A stretch of 64,000 nt of DNA, taken from NCBI GenBank assembly GCA_015059955.1, contig SUZK01000005.1, positions 1 through 64,000 on the forward strand. Reading direction: 5' to 3'. Shown piece after piece: positions 22,504 through 31,975 of this stretch (position 1 is its first letter; the number at the start of each line of letters is the position of its first letter). The translations under genes were made by a program, and so were the position numbers. The stretch comes from Rikenellaceae bacterium. Lineage in GTDB: Bacteria; Bacteroidota; Bacteroidia; Bacteroidales; Rikenellaceae. Under the pieces are notes generated by a model. The model was not told the origin of the DNA. It searched no databases and saw only the letters and a list, made by a program, of their open reading frames with translations.

Positions 22504-22667
22504 GGGGGTGACTAAAAAGTAAATTAGCCATCCCCACTTTGTGTCATGAGGTTGAAGAAAAAGATGTAGTTTTAGGCCTGCGAAGCCCGAAAAAGCGGAG
22601 TTTACTTGGCGTAAATGAGCATTTTGAGGGCAAGCATAACGACAAAATACACTTTTTATTCAGCCTC
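22504..22667 (+). repeat. R1 element copy A
   Basis: gggggtgactaaaaagtaaattagccatcccc..gaggttgaagaaaaagatgtagttttaggcctgcgaagcccgaaaaagcggagtttac..cactttttattcagcctc. Confidence 0.93.
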
Positions 22668-22686
22668 ATCTTTTTAGCAATTAGGA

Positions 22687-22860
22687 GTGCGAGGGCGCAA
22701 GCAAGCTATGCTTAAATCCGCTATATCTGCACCCCTTCTCCCTACCCTCCATGAACGACGATACGCGGTAGCTGAAGCCCTTTGCCCTCGTCGAGTCGCC
22801 GCCCAACGTCTGCTCCATAAACCATCGCGACAATGGTGTTATGCCGTGTGGCTGGTTAGT
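22687..22860 (-). pseudogene. Possible decayed coding fragment (unassigned family)
   Basis: Minus strand reads [34 protein letters not shown]; balanced, protein-like composition but upstream reading frame degenerates into AT-rich sequence. Confidence 0.35.
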
Positions 22861-22868
22861 TTTTTCAG

Positions 22869-22911
22869 TTTTCAAATTTTCAAAAACCCTATGATTTTGA
22901 AATTTTGAAAA
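22869..22911 (+). repeat. Left arm of long inverted repeat (itself a hairpin)
   Basis: ttttcaaattttcaaaaaccctatgattttgaaattttgaaaa. Confidence 0.9.
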
Positions 22912-23029
22912 TCGAAAATCCCCAGCCGAAGATAGTTGTTGTGGGTGTTCCTCAAAATATTGTTTTGGGGTATAATGATACCCACACTTATCAAGGCGGT
23001 TACACTTACCTACGTTATCATTGATATAT

Positions 23030-23262
23030 ATATTACTGTTAATTGATATATATATTATTGTTATATGTATCAATATAACGAGTAAATGATTGTTTACGAT
23101 AACACTGAGGACATACATGACGAGTCCTCGGTCCTCGATACTTCTCAAGCTGATATCTATACTCACTCATACTGATACTATTATATATATTGATATATAT
23201 ATAGTGACATATACACTGGTATATATATGTTCACTGATATATATATATGTCACTGATATATC
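23030..23262. repeat. AT-rich iteron-like TGATATATAT/CACTGATATATA repeats
   Basis: Repeated ATTGATATATATATTAYTGTTA and CACTG(A/G)TATATATA units. Confidence 0.8.
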
Positions 23263-23271
23263 AATTTTACA

Positions 23272-23313
23272 TTTTCAAATTTCAAAATCATAGGGTTTTT
23301 GAAAATTTGAAAA
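23272..23313 (-). repeat. Right arm of long inverted repeat
   Basis: Reverse complement of 22869-22911 with a single 1-nt indel. Confidence 0.9.
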
Positions 23314-23641
23314 TTAAAATCTTTATTTGCCAAGTACATAGTGTACGGCAGAGGGTTAAATCGCTGAATGCGAAGGGAGAGTGGGGATAATGGGGATGAT
23401 GGGGATTGTGGGGAGGTTGCTTCTCTCTGTTATCTGTACTCTTTCATCTTTCATCTTCTTTGAACTTTCATCTTTTTTTCTGCACGATGCAGAAAAAAGT
23501 GGCTATCGGCGTACGCAATTTGAGATTTTTTTTGTACCTTTGAGAGGTGAAGTGGCTCAAAAATAGCAGTAGTCACAACATCAAACAGAAAACTAAAAAG
23601 TTAAGAGAGATAAGAGTAACAATACTATAAATCATAAAACG

Positions 23642-25591
23642 ATGAACCACAAGTATCAGCTACCCAAAGATGGAGGTCTTGCCAAGGAGTCGGCACCTAA
23701 GGATATTGTACACCGTTATGAGCGTATGCCAACAAAGGTATTCGAGAGCGAATATCAGGGTGTGCAGTATATCGCCGACATCATCTGTCGCTTAGTGCGC
23801 AACCACAGCGAGAACGCCTCGGCACGCGACATATACGAGGAGCTACCTCCATTCGTATTGGGTCTTACGACAGGTCGCACACCGCTGGGCCTCTACCGCG
23901 AGCTTGTGAAGCGCTACCACGCTGGCGAGATATCGTTCAAGAATGTTGCTGTATACACCCTCGATGAGTTCTACCCTATCAAGCGCACCGAGCAACAGAG
24001 TCGTAACTACCGCATACACGACGAGTTCCTAAAGCATGTTGACATACACCCCGACAACATTCATATACCCAATGGCTCGATACCCGAGAGTATAATATCG
24101 GAGTACTGCGCCGACTATGAGAAGGCAATACGCAAGATTGACCTTATGATTATAGGCATGGGCGAGGATGGCCAAGTTGGCTTCAATGAGCCTGGCTCGT
24201 ATGCCAAGTCACCAACACGTCTTGTGGAACTTTCACACAACTCACGTAAGGTGCAGTCGAGCCAGTTCTACGGCTTGGAGAACACCCCCAAGATGGCCAT
24301 CACAATGGGTCTCGGTACCATCATGCGTGCTGACCGCATAGTGCTCATGGCATGGGGCGAGGAGAAGGCCGAGGCTGTACACCGCGTGGTGGAGGGTGTA
24401 GTGACAGACCTTATACCAGCCAGCCACCTGCAGTTGCACCCCGCAATAGAGGTTGTCATTGACGAGAATGCTGCCGAGCATCTAACACGCGAGCAGACGC
24501 CATGGCTTGTAGGCCCTTGCGAGTGGACACCCAAGTTCGTACGCAAGGCCGTGGTATGGCTATGCAGCAAGGTGAACAAGCCTATACTAAAGCTAACGTA
24601 CAACGACTATATCGAGAACTCGCTCGGCGAGCTACTTGAGAAGTGCGGCACCTACGACAAGGTGAACATCCGCGTATTCAACGACTTGCAGCACACCATC
24701 ACAGGATGGCCTGGCGGCAAGCCTAATGCCGACGACTCGACACGCCCTGCGCCATCGCTACCCTACCCCAAGCGTGCGCTAATCTTCTCGCCACACCCCG
24801 ACGACGACGTTATCTCGATGGGTGGTACGTTTATACGCCTTGTGGAGCAGCACCACGATGTGCACGTCGCATACCAGACATCGGGCAACGTGGCGGTACA
24901 CGACGACGTAGTACTTCAGAACATAGACACAGCACGTGAGCTCGGCTTGGGTGACACGTACAACGAGGTGTGTCAGCTCATAGCATCGAAGAAGCGAGGC
25001 AAGCCAGAGCCACGCAAGCTCCTCGACATCAAGGGCGCTATACGTCGTGCCGAGGCTCGCGCCGCAGTGCGCTCATTCGGCCTCAACCCCGACACCAACG
25101 CCCACTTCCTAAACCTACCGTTCTACGAGACAGGAGGTATCAAGAAGGGCGCATTGACAGATAAGGACATAGAGATTATCGTCAAGCTCCTGCGCGAGAT
25201 ACGCCCACACCAGATATATGCCGCAGGCGACCTCGCAGACCCTCACGGCACACATCGTATGTGTATCGAGGCTCTCTTGGAGGCGTTGGAGCGCACCAAG
25301 GATGACGACTGGCGCGAGGAGTGCCACATGTGGCTATACCGCGGCGCATGGATGGAGTGGAACCTCGGTATGGTGGATATGGCAGTGCCACTATCACCCG
25401 ACGAGATGCTCAAGAAGCGTCACGCCATCTACCGCCACCTATCGCAGAAGGATATAGTGCCATTCCCAGGTAGCGACACCCGCGAGTTCTGGCAGCGCGC
25501 CGAGGAGCGTACGCAGAATACGGCAAAGTTGTACGACAAGCTCGGCATGGCAGAGTATCAGGCAATAGAGGTCTTCGTCAAAATGTTTTAA
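23642..25591 (+). CDS. NagB-like (glucosamine-6-phosphate deaminase-like) domain fused to PIG-L/LmbE deacetylase-like domain
   Basis: N-terminal LTTGRTPLGLYRELV, YTLDEFYP, GMGEDGQVGFNEP; C-terminal FSPHPDDDVISMGGTFIRL, DPHGTHR. Confidence 0.9.
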   Translation: MNHKYQLPKDGGLAKESAPKDIVHRYERMPTKVFESEYQGVQYIADIICRLVRNHSENASARDIYEELPPFVLGLTTGRTPLGLYRELVKRYHAGEISFKNVAVYTLDEFYPIKRTEQQSRNYRIHDEFLKHVDIHPDNIHIPNGSIPESIISEYCADYEKAIRKIDLMIIGMGEDGQVGFNEPGSYAKSPTRLVELSHNSRKVQSSQFYGLENTPKMAITMGLGTIMRADRIVLMAWGEEKAEAVHRVVEGVVTDLIPASHLQLHPAIEVVIDENAAEHLTREQTPWLVGPCEWTPKFVRKAVVWLCSKVNKPILKLTYNDYIENSLGELLEKCGTYDKVNIRVFNDLQHTITGWPGGKPNADDSTRPAPSLPYPKRALIFSPHPDDDVISMGGTFIRLVEQHHDVHVAYQTSGNVAVHDDVVLQNIDTARELGLGDTYNEVCQLIASKKRGKPEPRKLLDIKGAIRRAEARAAVRSFGLNPDTNAHFLNLPFYETGGIKKGALTDKDIEIIVKLLREIRPHQIYAAGDLADPHGTHRMCIEALLEALERTKDDDWREECHMWLYRGAWMEWNLGMVDMAVPLSPDEMLKKRHAIYRHLSQKDIVPFPGSDTREFWQRAEERTQNTAKLYDKLGMAEYQAIEVFVKMF

Positions 25592-25635
25592 GCTACGGGG
25601 AGGATGGTTAAGAGCTAATCGAAATTGTACTTCCC
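25592..25635. repeat. 44-bp direct repeat copy 1
   Basis: gctacggggaggatggttaagagctaatcgaaattgtacttccc. Confidence 0.95.
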
Positions 25636-25675
25636 GGATGTTGATACATCATAAAGCAATATCAAGATGTATTTG

Positions 25676-25719
25676 GCTACGGGGAGGATGGTTGAGAGCT
25701 AATCGAAATTGTACTTCCC
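25676..25719. repeat. 44-bp direct repeat copy 2 (1 mismatch)
   Basis: gctacggggaggatggttgagagctaatcgaaattgtacttccc. Confidence 0.95.
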
Positions 25720-25770
25720 AGGACCAAAGACAAAAGATAGAAAATATAAAGCATAAAAATATAGAACCAG

Positions 25771-26556
25771 ATGAGAGTAATTATCAAAGATAAGTCAGCA
25801 GATGTGGCCGAGTGGGCTGCACGATATATCGTCAACGAGATTAAGGCTAAGGCCGCTAAGAGCGATGCGCCATTCGTAATTGGACTTCCCACAGGCTCAA
25901 CACCTTTGGAGACATACCGCGAGCTTATACGTCTACACAAGGCGGGCGAGGTGTCGTTCAAGAATGTCGTTACGTTCAACATGGATGAGTATGTAGGCCT
26001 CGCCGAGGATCACCCCGAGAGCTACCACTCGTTTATGTGGACAAACTTCTTCTCGCACATCGACATCAACCCCGCGAATGTGCATATTCTCAACGGCAAC
26101 GCTGCCGACCTCGTGGCAGAGTGCGAGGCATATGAGCAGGCTATCGTAGATGCTGGCGGCATCGACCTCTTTATGGGCGGTGTAGGCGAGGATGGACATA
26201 TCGCCTTCAACGAGCCATTCTCGTCGTTGCAGTCGCGCACACGCATCAAGACCCTCACACAGGATACCATCGCTGTAAACTCGCGCTTCTTCGGTGGCGA
26301 CATCTCGAAGGTGCCTACACAGGCACTCACCGTGGGTGTGGCGACGATACTCTCGGCACGCAAGGTGATGATACTTGCCACAGGCCCCAAGAAGGCACGC
26401 GCACTGCGCCACGCCATCGAGGGCAGCTACAACCACCAGTGGACACTCTCGGCATTGCAGACACACCCTGCGGGCATCATCGTATGTGACGACCGCGCTG
26501 CCGAAGAGCTTAAGGTGGTGACATACCGCTACTTCAAGGATGTAGAAAGAGAGTAA
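25771..26556 (+). CDS. nagB: Glucosamine-6-phosphate deaminase
   Basis: [39 protein letters not shown]. Confidence 0.95.
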   Translation: MRVIIKDKSADVAEWAARYIVNEIKAKAAKSDAPFVIGLPTGSTPLETYRELIRLHKAGEVSFKNVVTFNMDEYVGLAEDHPESYHSFMWTNFFSHIDINPANVHILNGNAADLVAECEAYEQAIVDAGGIDLFMGGVGEDGHIAFNEPFSSLQSRTRIKTLTQDTIAVNSRFFGGDISKVPTQALTVGVATILSARKVMILATGPKKARALRHAIEGSYNHQWTLSALQTHPAGIIVCDDRAAEELKVVTYRYFKDVERE

Positions 26557-26563
26557 CAGGCGT

Positions 26564-26701
26564 ATGGGCACACTACGTAAGATATGGAGATTCCTGACGG
26601 GAGGGTTTGCGATATGCAAGTTGCGCATCGACCCTAACCGCCTACGCTTCTGGCGTGTACGCACTCCCAACTCCTCGGCAGATATTGACCGCGAGATATA
26701 A
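26564..26701 (+). CDS. Putative 45-aa small protein immediately downstream of nagB
   Basis: MGTLRKIWRFLTGGFAICKLRIDPNRLRFWRVRTPNSSADIDREI*; begins 7 nt after nagB stop; below ORF-track length cutoff. Confidence 0.4.
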   Translation: MGTLRKIWRFLTGGFAICKLRIDPNRLRFWRVRTPNSSADIDREI

Positions 26702-26706
26702 CATAA

Positions 26707-26870
26707 GAGGCTGAATAAAAAGTGTATTTTGTCGTTATGCTTGCCCTTAAAATGCTCATTTACGCCAAGTAAACTCCGCTTTTTCGGGCTTCACATGCCT
26801 AAAACTACATCTTTTTCTTCAACCTCATGACAAAGTGAAGGGGTGGCTAATTTACTTTTTAGTCACCCCC
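26707..26870 (-). repeat. R1 element copy B
   Basis: Reverse complement of the R1 consensus, gaggctgaataaaaagtgtatttt .. gggtggctaatttactttttagtcaccccc. Confidence 0.93.
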
Positions 26871-26889
26871 AATTTTTTCATGTTATGTA

Positions 26890-28326
26890 TCACTCAGCTT
26901 GCGTGTCGCTCTTCCACGACGGCTTACGCATCGCGTATATAATAAAAGGTATAACGACGAAGATAAGTGCGCCGATGATAAGCACCGAGAACCACACCGT
27001 GGTGCTACCTACGGCAATCTGCGATGGCGGTATGAAGCTAAGCACAAAGGCAAGCAACGAGCCACAGAAGCCCATGCCACCAAGCAACCACATCACGCCA
27101 TTGCCACTCTTACCAAGTCTAAATGGGCGCTCCATATCCTTACGCTTGTAGCGTAGCGTGATGGCCGCCGAGAACATAAGCATATACATTATAAGGTAGA
27201 GCAACACCGTGAGCTGCGATAGTATCTGGTAGAAGGACTGCACCGAGGGCATAACAACGAACAACATACCGAGGATGGTGACGATAACGCCCTGCACAAG
27301 GAGAATGTTACGCTGCACGCCACGGCTATTCGTGCGCTGGAAGAATGGCGGCAGGTAGCCAGCACGCCCCACCGTGAAGATACCCTTCGAGGGTCCCGAT
27401 ACCCATGTGAGCACACCTGCGAGGACACCGAAGACAAGGGCTATGGCCATCACCGAGCCGAGCCAGCGCGCACCGAAGAAGGTAAAGTAGTTATCGTAGC
27501 CTATAAGGAGCGTCTGCGTGAGGCTTATATCCTTAGCCGGCACTACAATGCCGAGAGCAAACGTTCCGAGAATGAAGATGACAACCGTGATTAGCGAGCC
27601 GAGGATGATGGCACGCGGATAGTTGCGCTTTGGGTTGTCGACCTCCATAACGTGGATACCCATCATCTCCATACCGGCATAGAAGAGGAAGATGCTACTT
27701 GCCAAGACGAGGTTATCGAAGTGGGCGAGGTCTGGGAAGAAGCTCTCATCCATATTTAGGTTGTTGTGGCCACCACCGACGAGGTAGGCTATGGCGAGGA
27801 GTATGAGTATCGCCGCAGGAATTATCGTGCCGATGATACCACCCCACTTACTAACCTTGCCGACCCATCCTATGCCGCGCAGGGCGATGAACGTAGCACA
27901 CCAATATATGGCGAGCACGACGATAAGGGTAAAGAGACGGTTCGAGGCGAGCGAGGCGTCGGCAGCACTATCCAGACCTATAAAGGCGATACTCACAGCA
28001 CCAAAGGTCAACACCGTGGGATACCATATTGTCGACTGTATCCACTGCAACCATATAGCAAGAAAGCCTACACGGTCACCAAAGGCCTCACCTACCCACC
28101 TAAATACACCACCCTGCTTTGCGGAGAACATCGCCGCAAGCTCGGCAGCTACGAGCGCCGTGGGGATAAGGAATACGAGCGCCGCGAAGAGGTAGTAGAA
28201 GGCCGACTGCACACCATAGATAGCCTCGGAGGCGAGACCTCGAAGGCTGACAACAGCCGTCACATTCATTATGGCCAGCGTCATCACACTGAGCTTAAAG
28301 CCATTAGATTTGTTTACACTCTGCAT
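26890..28326 (-). CDS. APC-family amino acid permease (GadC-like)
   Basis: ~12 TM; SLRGLASEAIYGVQSAFYYLFAALVFLIPTALVAAELA; FLAIWLQWIQ; VSGPSKGIF. Confidence 0.8.
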   Translation of the reverse strand: MQSVNKSNGFKLSVMTLAIMNVTAVVSLRGLASEAIYGVQSAFYYLFAALVFLIPTALVAAELAAMFSAKQGGVFRWVGEAFGDRVGFLAIWLQWIQSTIWYPTVLTFGAVSIAFIGLDSAADASLASNRLFTLIVVLAIYWCATFIALRGIGWVGKVSKWGGIIGTIIPAAILILLAIAYLVGGGHNNLNMDESFFPDLAHFDNLVLASSIFLFYAGMEMMGIHVMEVDNPKRNYPRAIILGSLITVVIFILGTFALGIVVPAKDISLTQTLLIGYDNYFTFFGARWLGSVMAIALVFGVLAGVLTWVSGPSKGIFTVGRAGYLPPFFQRTNSRGVQRNILLVQGVIVTILGMLFVVMPSVQSFYQILSQLTVLLYLIMYMLMFSAAITLRYKRKDMERPFRLGKSGNGVMWLLGGMGFCGSLLAFVLSFIPPSQIAVGSTTVWFSVLIIGALIFVVIPFIIYAMRKPSWKSDTQAE

Positions 28327-28468
28327 AATCCATAATTTTTGGTTAACACCTCAATAGTAAGCAATTATGGTGCAAAACAGGAGAAAGGCGAAATAGAGAT
28401 ATTGCGACGAAATGCACAAGTTATAGGCAATACTTATAGCAAAATAAAATAATATAATTAAAAAACTA

Positions 28469-28498
28469 TTGCAGATAACGAAATTTAGCTTATCTTTG
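28469..28498 (+). promoter_or_regulatory. Bacteroidales-type promoter of rubrerythrin gene
   Basis: TTG (28469-28471), 19-nt spacer, TATCTTTG (28491-28498). Confidence 0.7.
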
Positions 28499-28547
28499 CA
28501 ACAGAAACAAGAAGATAAACCAATAAACCTAATAAAAGATTACGACT

Positions 28548-29084
28548 ATGAAAGATTTGAAAGGAACAAAGACCGAGAAGAACTTGTGGGAGGCATTTGC
28601 TGGTGAGTCACAGGCTCGTAATAAGTACACATACTTCGCATCAAAGGCAAAGAAGGATGGATATGTTCAGATAGCTAAGATTTTCGAGGAGACTGCTGCT
28701 AACGAGAAGGAGCACGCCGAGATATGGTTCAAGCTTCTTGAGGGCATTGGCTCAACCGCTGAGAACCTTAAGTCTGCTGCCGAGGGCGAGAACTACGAGT
28801 GGACAGATATGTACGCTCAAATGGCTAAGGATGCTCGCGAGGAGGGCTTCAACCACATCGCATTCCTCTTCGATGAGGTGGGCAAGATTGAGAAGGAGCA
28901 CGAGGAGCGCTACCGCAAGCTCTTGGCAAATGTTGAGGGTGGCCTCGTATTCTCACGCGACGGCGATATGATTTGGCAGTGCTCGAACTGCGGTCACATC
29001 CACGTAGGTCAGAAGGCTCCTGAGGTATGTCCAGTATGTGTTCACCCACAGGCATACTTCCAGATTAAGGCTGAGAACTATTAG
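28548..29084 (+). CDS. Rubrerythrin
   Basis: [26 protein letters not shown]-terminal rubredoxin [14 protein letters not shown]. Confidence 0.95.
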   Translation: MKDLKGTKTEKNLWEAFAGESQARNKYTYFASKAKKDGYVQIAKIFEETAANEKEHAEIWFKLLEGIGSTAENLKSAAEGENYEWTDMYAQMAKDAREEGFNHIAFLFDEVGKIEKEHEERYRKLLANVEGGLVFSRDGDMIWQCSNCGHIHVGQKAPEVCPVCVHPQAYFQIKAENY

Positions 29085-29110
29085 TAGATAACTTTTTAGT
29101 AAAACGCAAA

Positions 29111-29272
29111 GGGGGTGACTAAAAAGTATTTTAGCCATCCCCAATTTATTAGGAGGTTGAATAAAAAGATGTAGTTTTAGGCCTGCGAAGCCCGAAAAAG
29201 CGGAGTTTACTCGGCGTAAATGAGCATTTTGAGGGCGAGCATAACGACAAAATACACTTTTTATTCAGCCTC
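29111..29272 (+). repeat. R1 element copy C
   Basis: gggggtgactaaaaagtattttagccatcccc..ttattcagcctc. Confidence 0.93.
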
Positions 29273-29326
29273 TTTTTTGTAAGAGTCCAAGCCAATAAGG
29301 CGTATATTTTGATATAGAAGATAGCA

Positions 29327-30106
29327 ATGTCGACAACACTTATCATCATACTCGCCCCACTTGTGGGCACTATCATAGGTGCTGCTACGGTGCTCTTTGC
29401 ACGCCGTAGTGTCTCGTCACGCGCCCATAATGCGCTGCTTGGCTTCGCCGCTGGTGTGATGGTCGCAGCCTCGATGTGGTCGCTCATAATGCCCTCCATC
29501 GAGCTATCGGCAGATATGGGCAAGCTTAGCTGGCTGCCTGCCGCTGTGGGCATAATGCTCGGTATGCTCTTTCTCTTGGCCTTGGATAGCTTCGTGCCGC
29601 ACCAGCATATAGGCTCCGACACCCCCGAAGGCCCACGCTCGGCATTGGGGCGTAGGCAGATGCTTATGCTTGCGGTGACGCTGCACAATATACCCGAGGG
29701 TATGGCCGTTGGTGCTGTGGTGGCAGGTGCTATGAGTGGTGATGCCGGCATTACGATGGCCTCGGCAGGGGCTCTTGCCCTCGGCATGGCGATACAGAAT
29801 ATGCCCGAGGGGGCTATAATATCGCTACCGTTACGTGGTGATGGAATGTCGCGCGCACGCTCCTTTGGCTATGGTGCACTATCAGGCATAGTAGAGCCAA
29901 TAGCAGCAGGTGTAATGATACTCCTATATGAGCATATCGCGCCATCGCTACCCTACCTCTTGGCATTCTCGGCAGGCGCGATGTTGTATGTTGTTGTCGA
30001 GGAGCTTATCCCCGAGACACAGCAGGGTAAGCACTCAAATATAGGCACTATTGCCTTTGCAATAGGCTTCATTGTGATGATGATACTCGATGTTGCGATG
30101 GCGTAA
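29327..30106 (+). CDS. ZIP-family metal transporter
   Basis: LHNIPEGMAVGAVVAG, IQNMPEGAIISLPL, AFSAGAMLYVVVEELIPE. Confidence 0.92.
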   Translation: MSTTLIIILAPLVGTIIGAATVLFARRSVSSRAHNALLGFAAGVMVAASMWSLIMPSIELSADMGKLSWLPAAVGIMLGMLFLLALDSFVPHQHIGSDTPEGPRSALGRRQMLMLAVTLHNIPEGMAVGAVVAGAMSGDAGITMASAGALALGMAIQNMPEGAIISLPLRGDGMSRARSFGYGALSGIVEPIAAGVMILLYEHIAPSLPYLLAFSAGAMLYVVVEELIPETQQGKHSNIGTIAFAIGFIVMMILDVAMA

Positions 30107-30117
30107 CGCACATCGCC

Positions 30118-30753
30118 CTACTTCACTCTAATAAGATTTATTCCGTCGCGGATGGGTATGATAACATTATCTACCCTATCATCTTCGCGCACCATGCGGT
30201 TGAAGGCTACAATAGCCTCGGTGTGCTTGTCGTTGTGAGCGATAGGCTGTGCCACCTTACCATACCATAGGATGTTGTCGGCGAGGATAAACGAGCCACT
30301 ACGCACATATCCGCCATCCATAAGCATGCGGTAGTAGTCGGGGTACTCGCGCTTGTCGCCATCCATAAATACCATGTCATAGACCTCGCCGAGGCGTGGC
30401 ACGACCTCTAATGCCGAGCCTATATGCTGACGCACGCGGTGGCCATACTCCGATGCTTCGAAGTACTTAGCAGCGATATCCTCCAACTCATCATCCACCT
30501 CGATAGTATCTATATACGCGCCATCGTCAAGGCCTCGCGCTATGGAAAGTGCCGAGTATCCGGTGAAGGTGCCTATCTCCAGTACGCGCTGTGGGCGTAG
30601 CATACGCACAAGCATCTCGAGGAGTTTACCTTGAAGATGTCCCGATATCATTCGTGGGTTGATAACACGCAAGTATGTCTCGCGCTCAAGGCGGTGCATA
30701 AGCTCCTCTTCGGGCTTGGTGTTATCCAAGATATATTGTTCCAAGTTGTCCAT
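30118..30753 (-). CDS. SAM-dependent O-methyltransferase (COMT-like)
   Basis: VLEIGTFTGYSALSIARGL, VFMDGDKREYPDYY, ADNILWYGKV. Confidence 0.9.
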   Translation of the reverse strand: MDNLEQYILDNTKPEEELMHRLERETYLRVINPRMISGHLQGKLLEMLVRMLRPQRVLEIGTFTGYSALSIARGLDDGAYIDTIEVDDELEDIAAKYFEASEYGHRVRQHIGSALEVVPRLGEVYDMVFMDGDKREYPDYYRMLMDGGYVRSGSFILADNILWYGKVAQPIAHNDKHTEAIVAFNRMVREDDRVDNVIIPIRDGINLIRVK

Positions 30754-30757
30754 TGTT

Positions 30758-31975
30758 TTACTTATATATCAGTCGTGACATGTGAGCAAAGCACTCCGAG
30801 GTGACATCCATAATCTGCTCGGCGGTGATGGCTGCGACCTTCTTGTAGGCCTCCTCAAGCGTATCTATATCCTTATATATCAAGTAGCTCTTGCCCGCAC
30901 CAAGCATATAGCCCTCGTTAGACTCCATCGAGATAGCCATCTGCGCTACGAACTGGCGCTTGGCGATAGCAAGGCGGCGTGGCGTGATAGGCTCGCGCAT
31001 AAGGCGCTGCACCTCGCGCTCGATAAGCTCTACGCACTGCTCAGCATTGTCGTGGTCCGACGAGAAGTAGATGCCCACAATACCTGCATCCGAGTAAGGG
31101 GTATATGTAGCCTCGACGTTATACGATAGGCCGTGGCGCTCCCTAAGTTCAAGATTAAGAAGCGAGTTAGCCGAAGGGCCACCGAGGATATTGACAGCAA
31201 GGGCCAAAGGCAGACGTCTATCGTTGGTGATGCCATAGCCACGCGAGCCGATGATGCCGTGTGCCTGATGCGTATGTCGAGACTGCTCGACGACGAATGG
31301 CTGATACTCCGTGACACGCTGGCGCTCGTAGCCGCGCTTCGTAGGCTCATACGACCCCAAGTACTCCTCGGCCACGCGCTGGGCGGTGGCCACCGAGAAG
31401 TTACCAATAGATGAGAAGACCATCTGGTCGGTGGTATAGGTTCGGCGCACGAACTCCGAAATCTCGGCTGTCGAGAGGCGGGCGATGGTGCTCTTCGAGC
31501 CGAGGATGTTGTGTCCCAGCTCTGAGCCCTTGAATATGAGATCCTCGAAGTCGTCGTATATGCGCTCCGAGGGCGAATCCTTATATGAGTTTATCTCGTC
31601 GGCTATGACCTCACGCTCCTTGCGCAGCTCACGCTCGGGGAACGTAGAGTTGAAGATGACGTCGGCGATAAGCTCCACGGCACGCTTCAGGTCGTGGCGC
31701 ATGACGGTGGCATGAAGTGTCGTATCCTCCTTCGTGGTGTAGGCATTAAGCTCGCCACCGAGGTTCTCCAAACGGCAGTTCACCTGATAGGCACGGCGCT
31801 TGGTAGTACCCTTAAAGAGCGCATGCTCCGTAAGGTGGGCAATACCGAACTCACCTTTATGCTCATCGCGGCTACCAGCATTTACAACAAGGGCGCAGTG
31901 CGTCACACCACTACGTACCTGGCGGTGGATGCCACGTATGCCATTACTCAGTGTATATGTTTCGAACTCTTTCAT
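30758..31975 (-). CDS. M16-family zinc peptidase
   Basis: HLTEHALFKGT (HXXEH), EREVIADEI; ATG overlaps uvrA TGA (ATGA) at 31972-31975. Confidence 0.9.
   Translation of the reverse strand: MKEFETYTLSNGIRGIHRQVRSGVTHCALVVNAGSRDEHKGEFGIAHLTEHALFKGTTKRRAYQVNCRLENLGGELNAYTTKEDTTLHATVMRHDLKRAVELIADVIFNSTFPERELRKEREVIADEINSYKDSPSERIYDDFEDLIFKGSELGHNILGSKSTIARLSTAEISEFVRRTYTTDQMVFSSIGNFSVATAQRVAEEYLGSYEPTKRGYERQRVTEYQPFVVEQSRHTHQAHGIIGSRGYGITNDRRLPLALAVNILGGPSANSLLNLELRERHGLSYNVEATYTPYSDAGIVGIYFSSDHDNAEQCVELIEREVQRLMREPITPRRLAIAKRQFVAQMAISMESNEGYMLGAGKSYLIYKDIDTLEEAYKKVAAITAEQIMDVTSECFAHMSRLIYK

Noticed and set aside
22504-22667. R1 as an insertion sequence or CRISPR component
   Set aside because: Too short for a transposase, no regular spacer arrangement; copies are dispersed.
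23030-23262. TATATA-rich tract as a CRISPR or tRNA region
   Set aside because: Degenerate AT repeats without unique spacers or cloverleaf.
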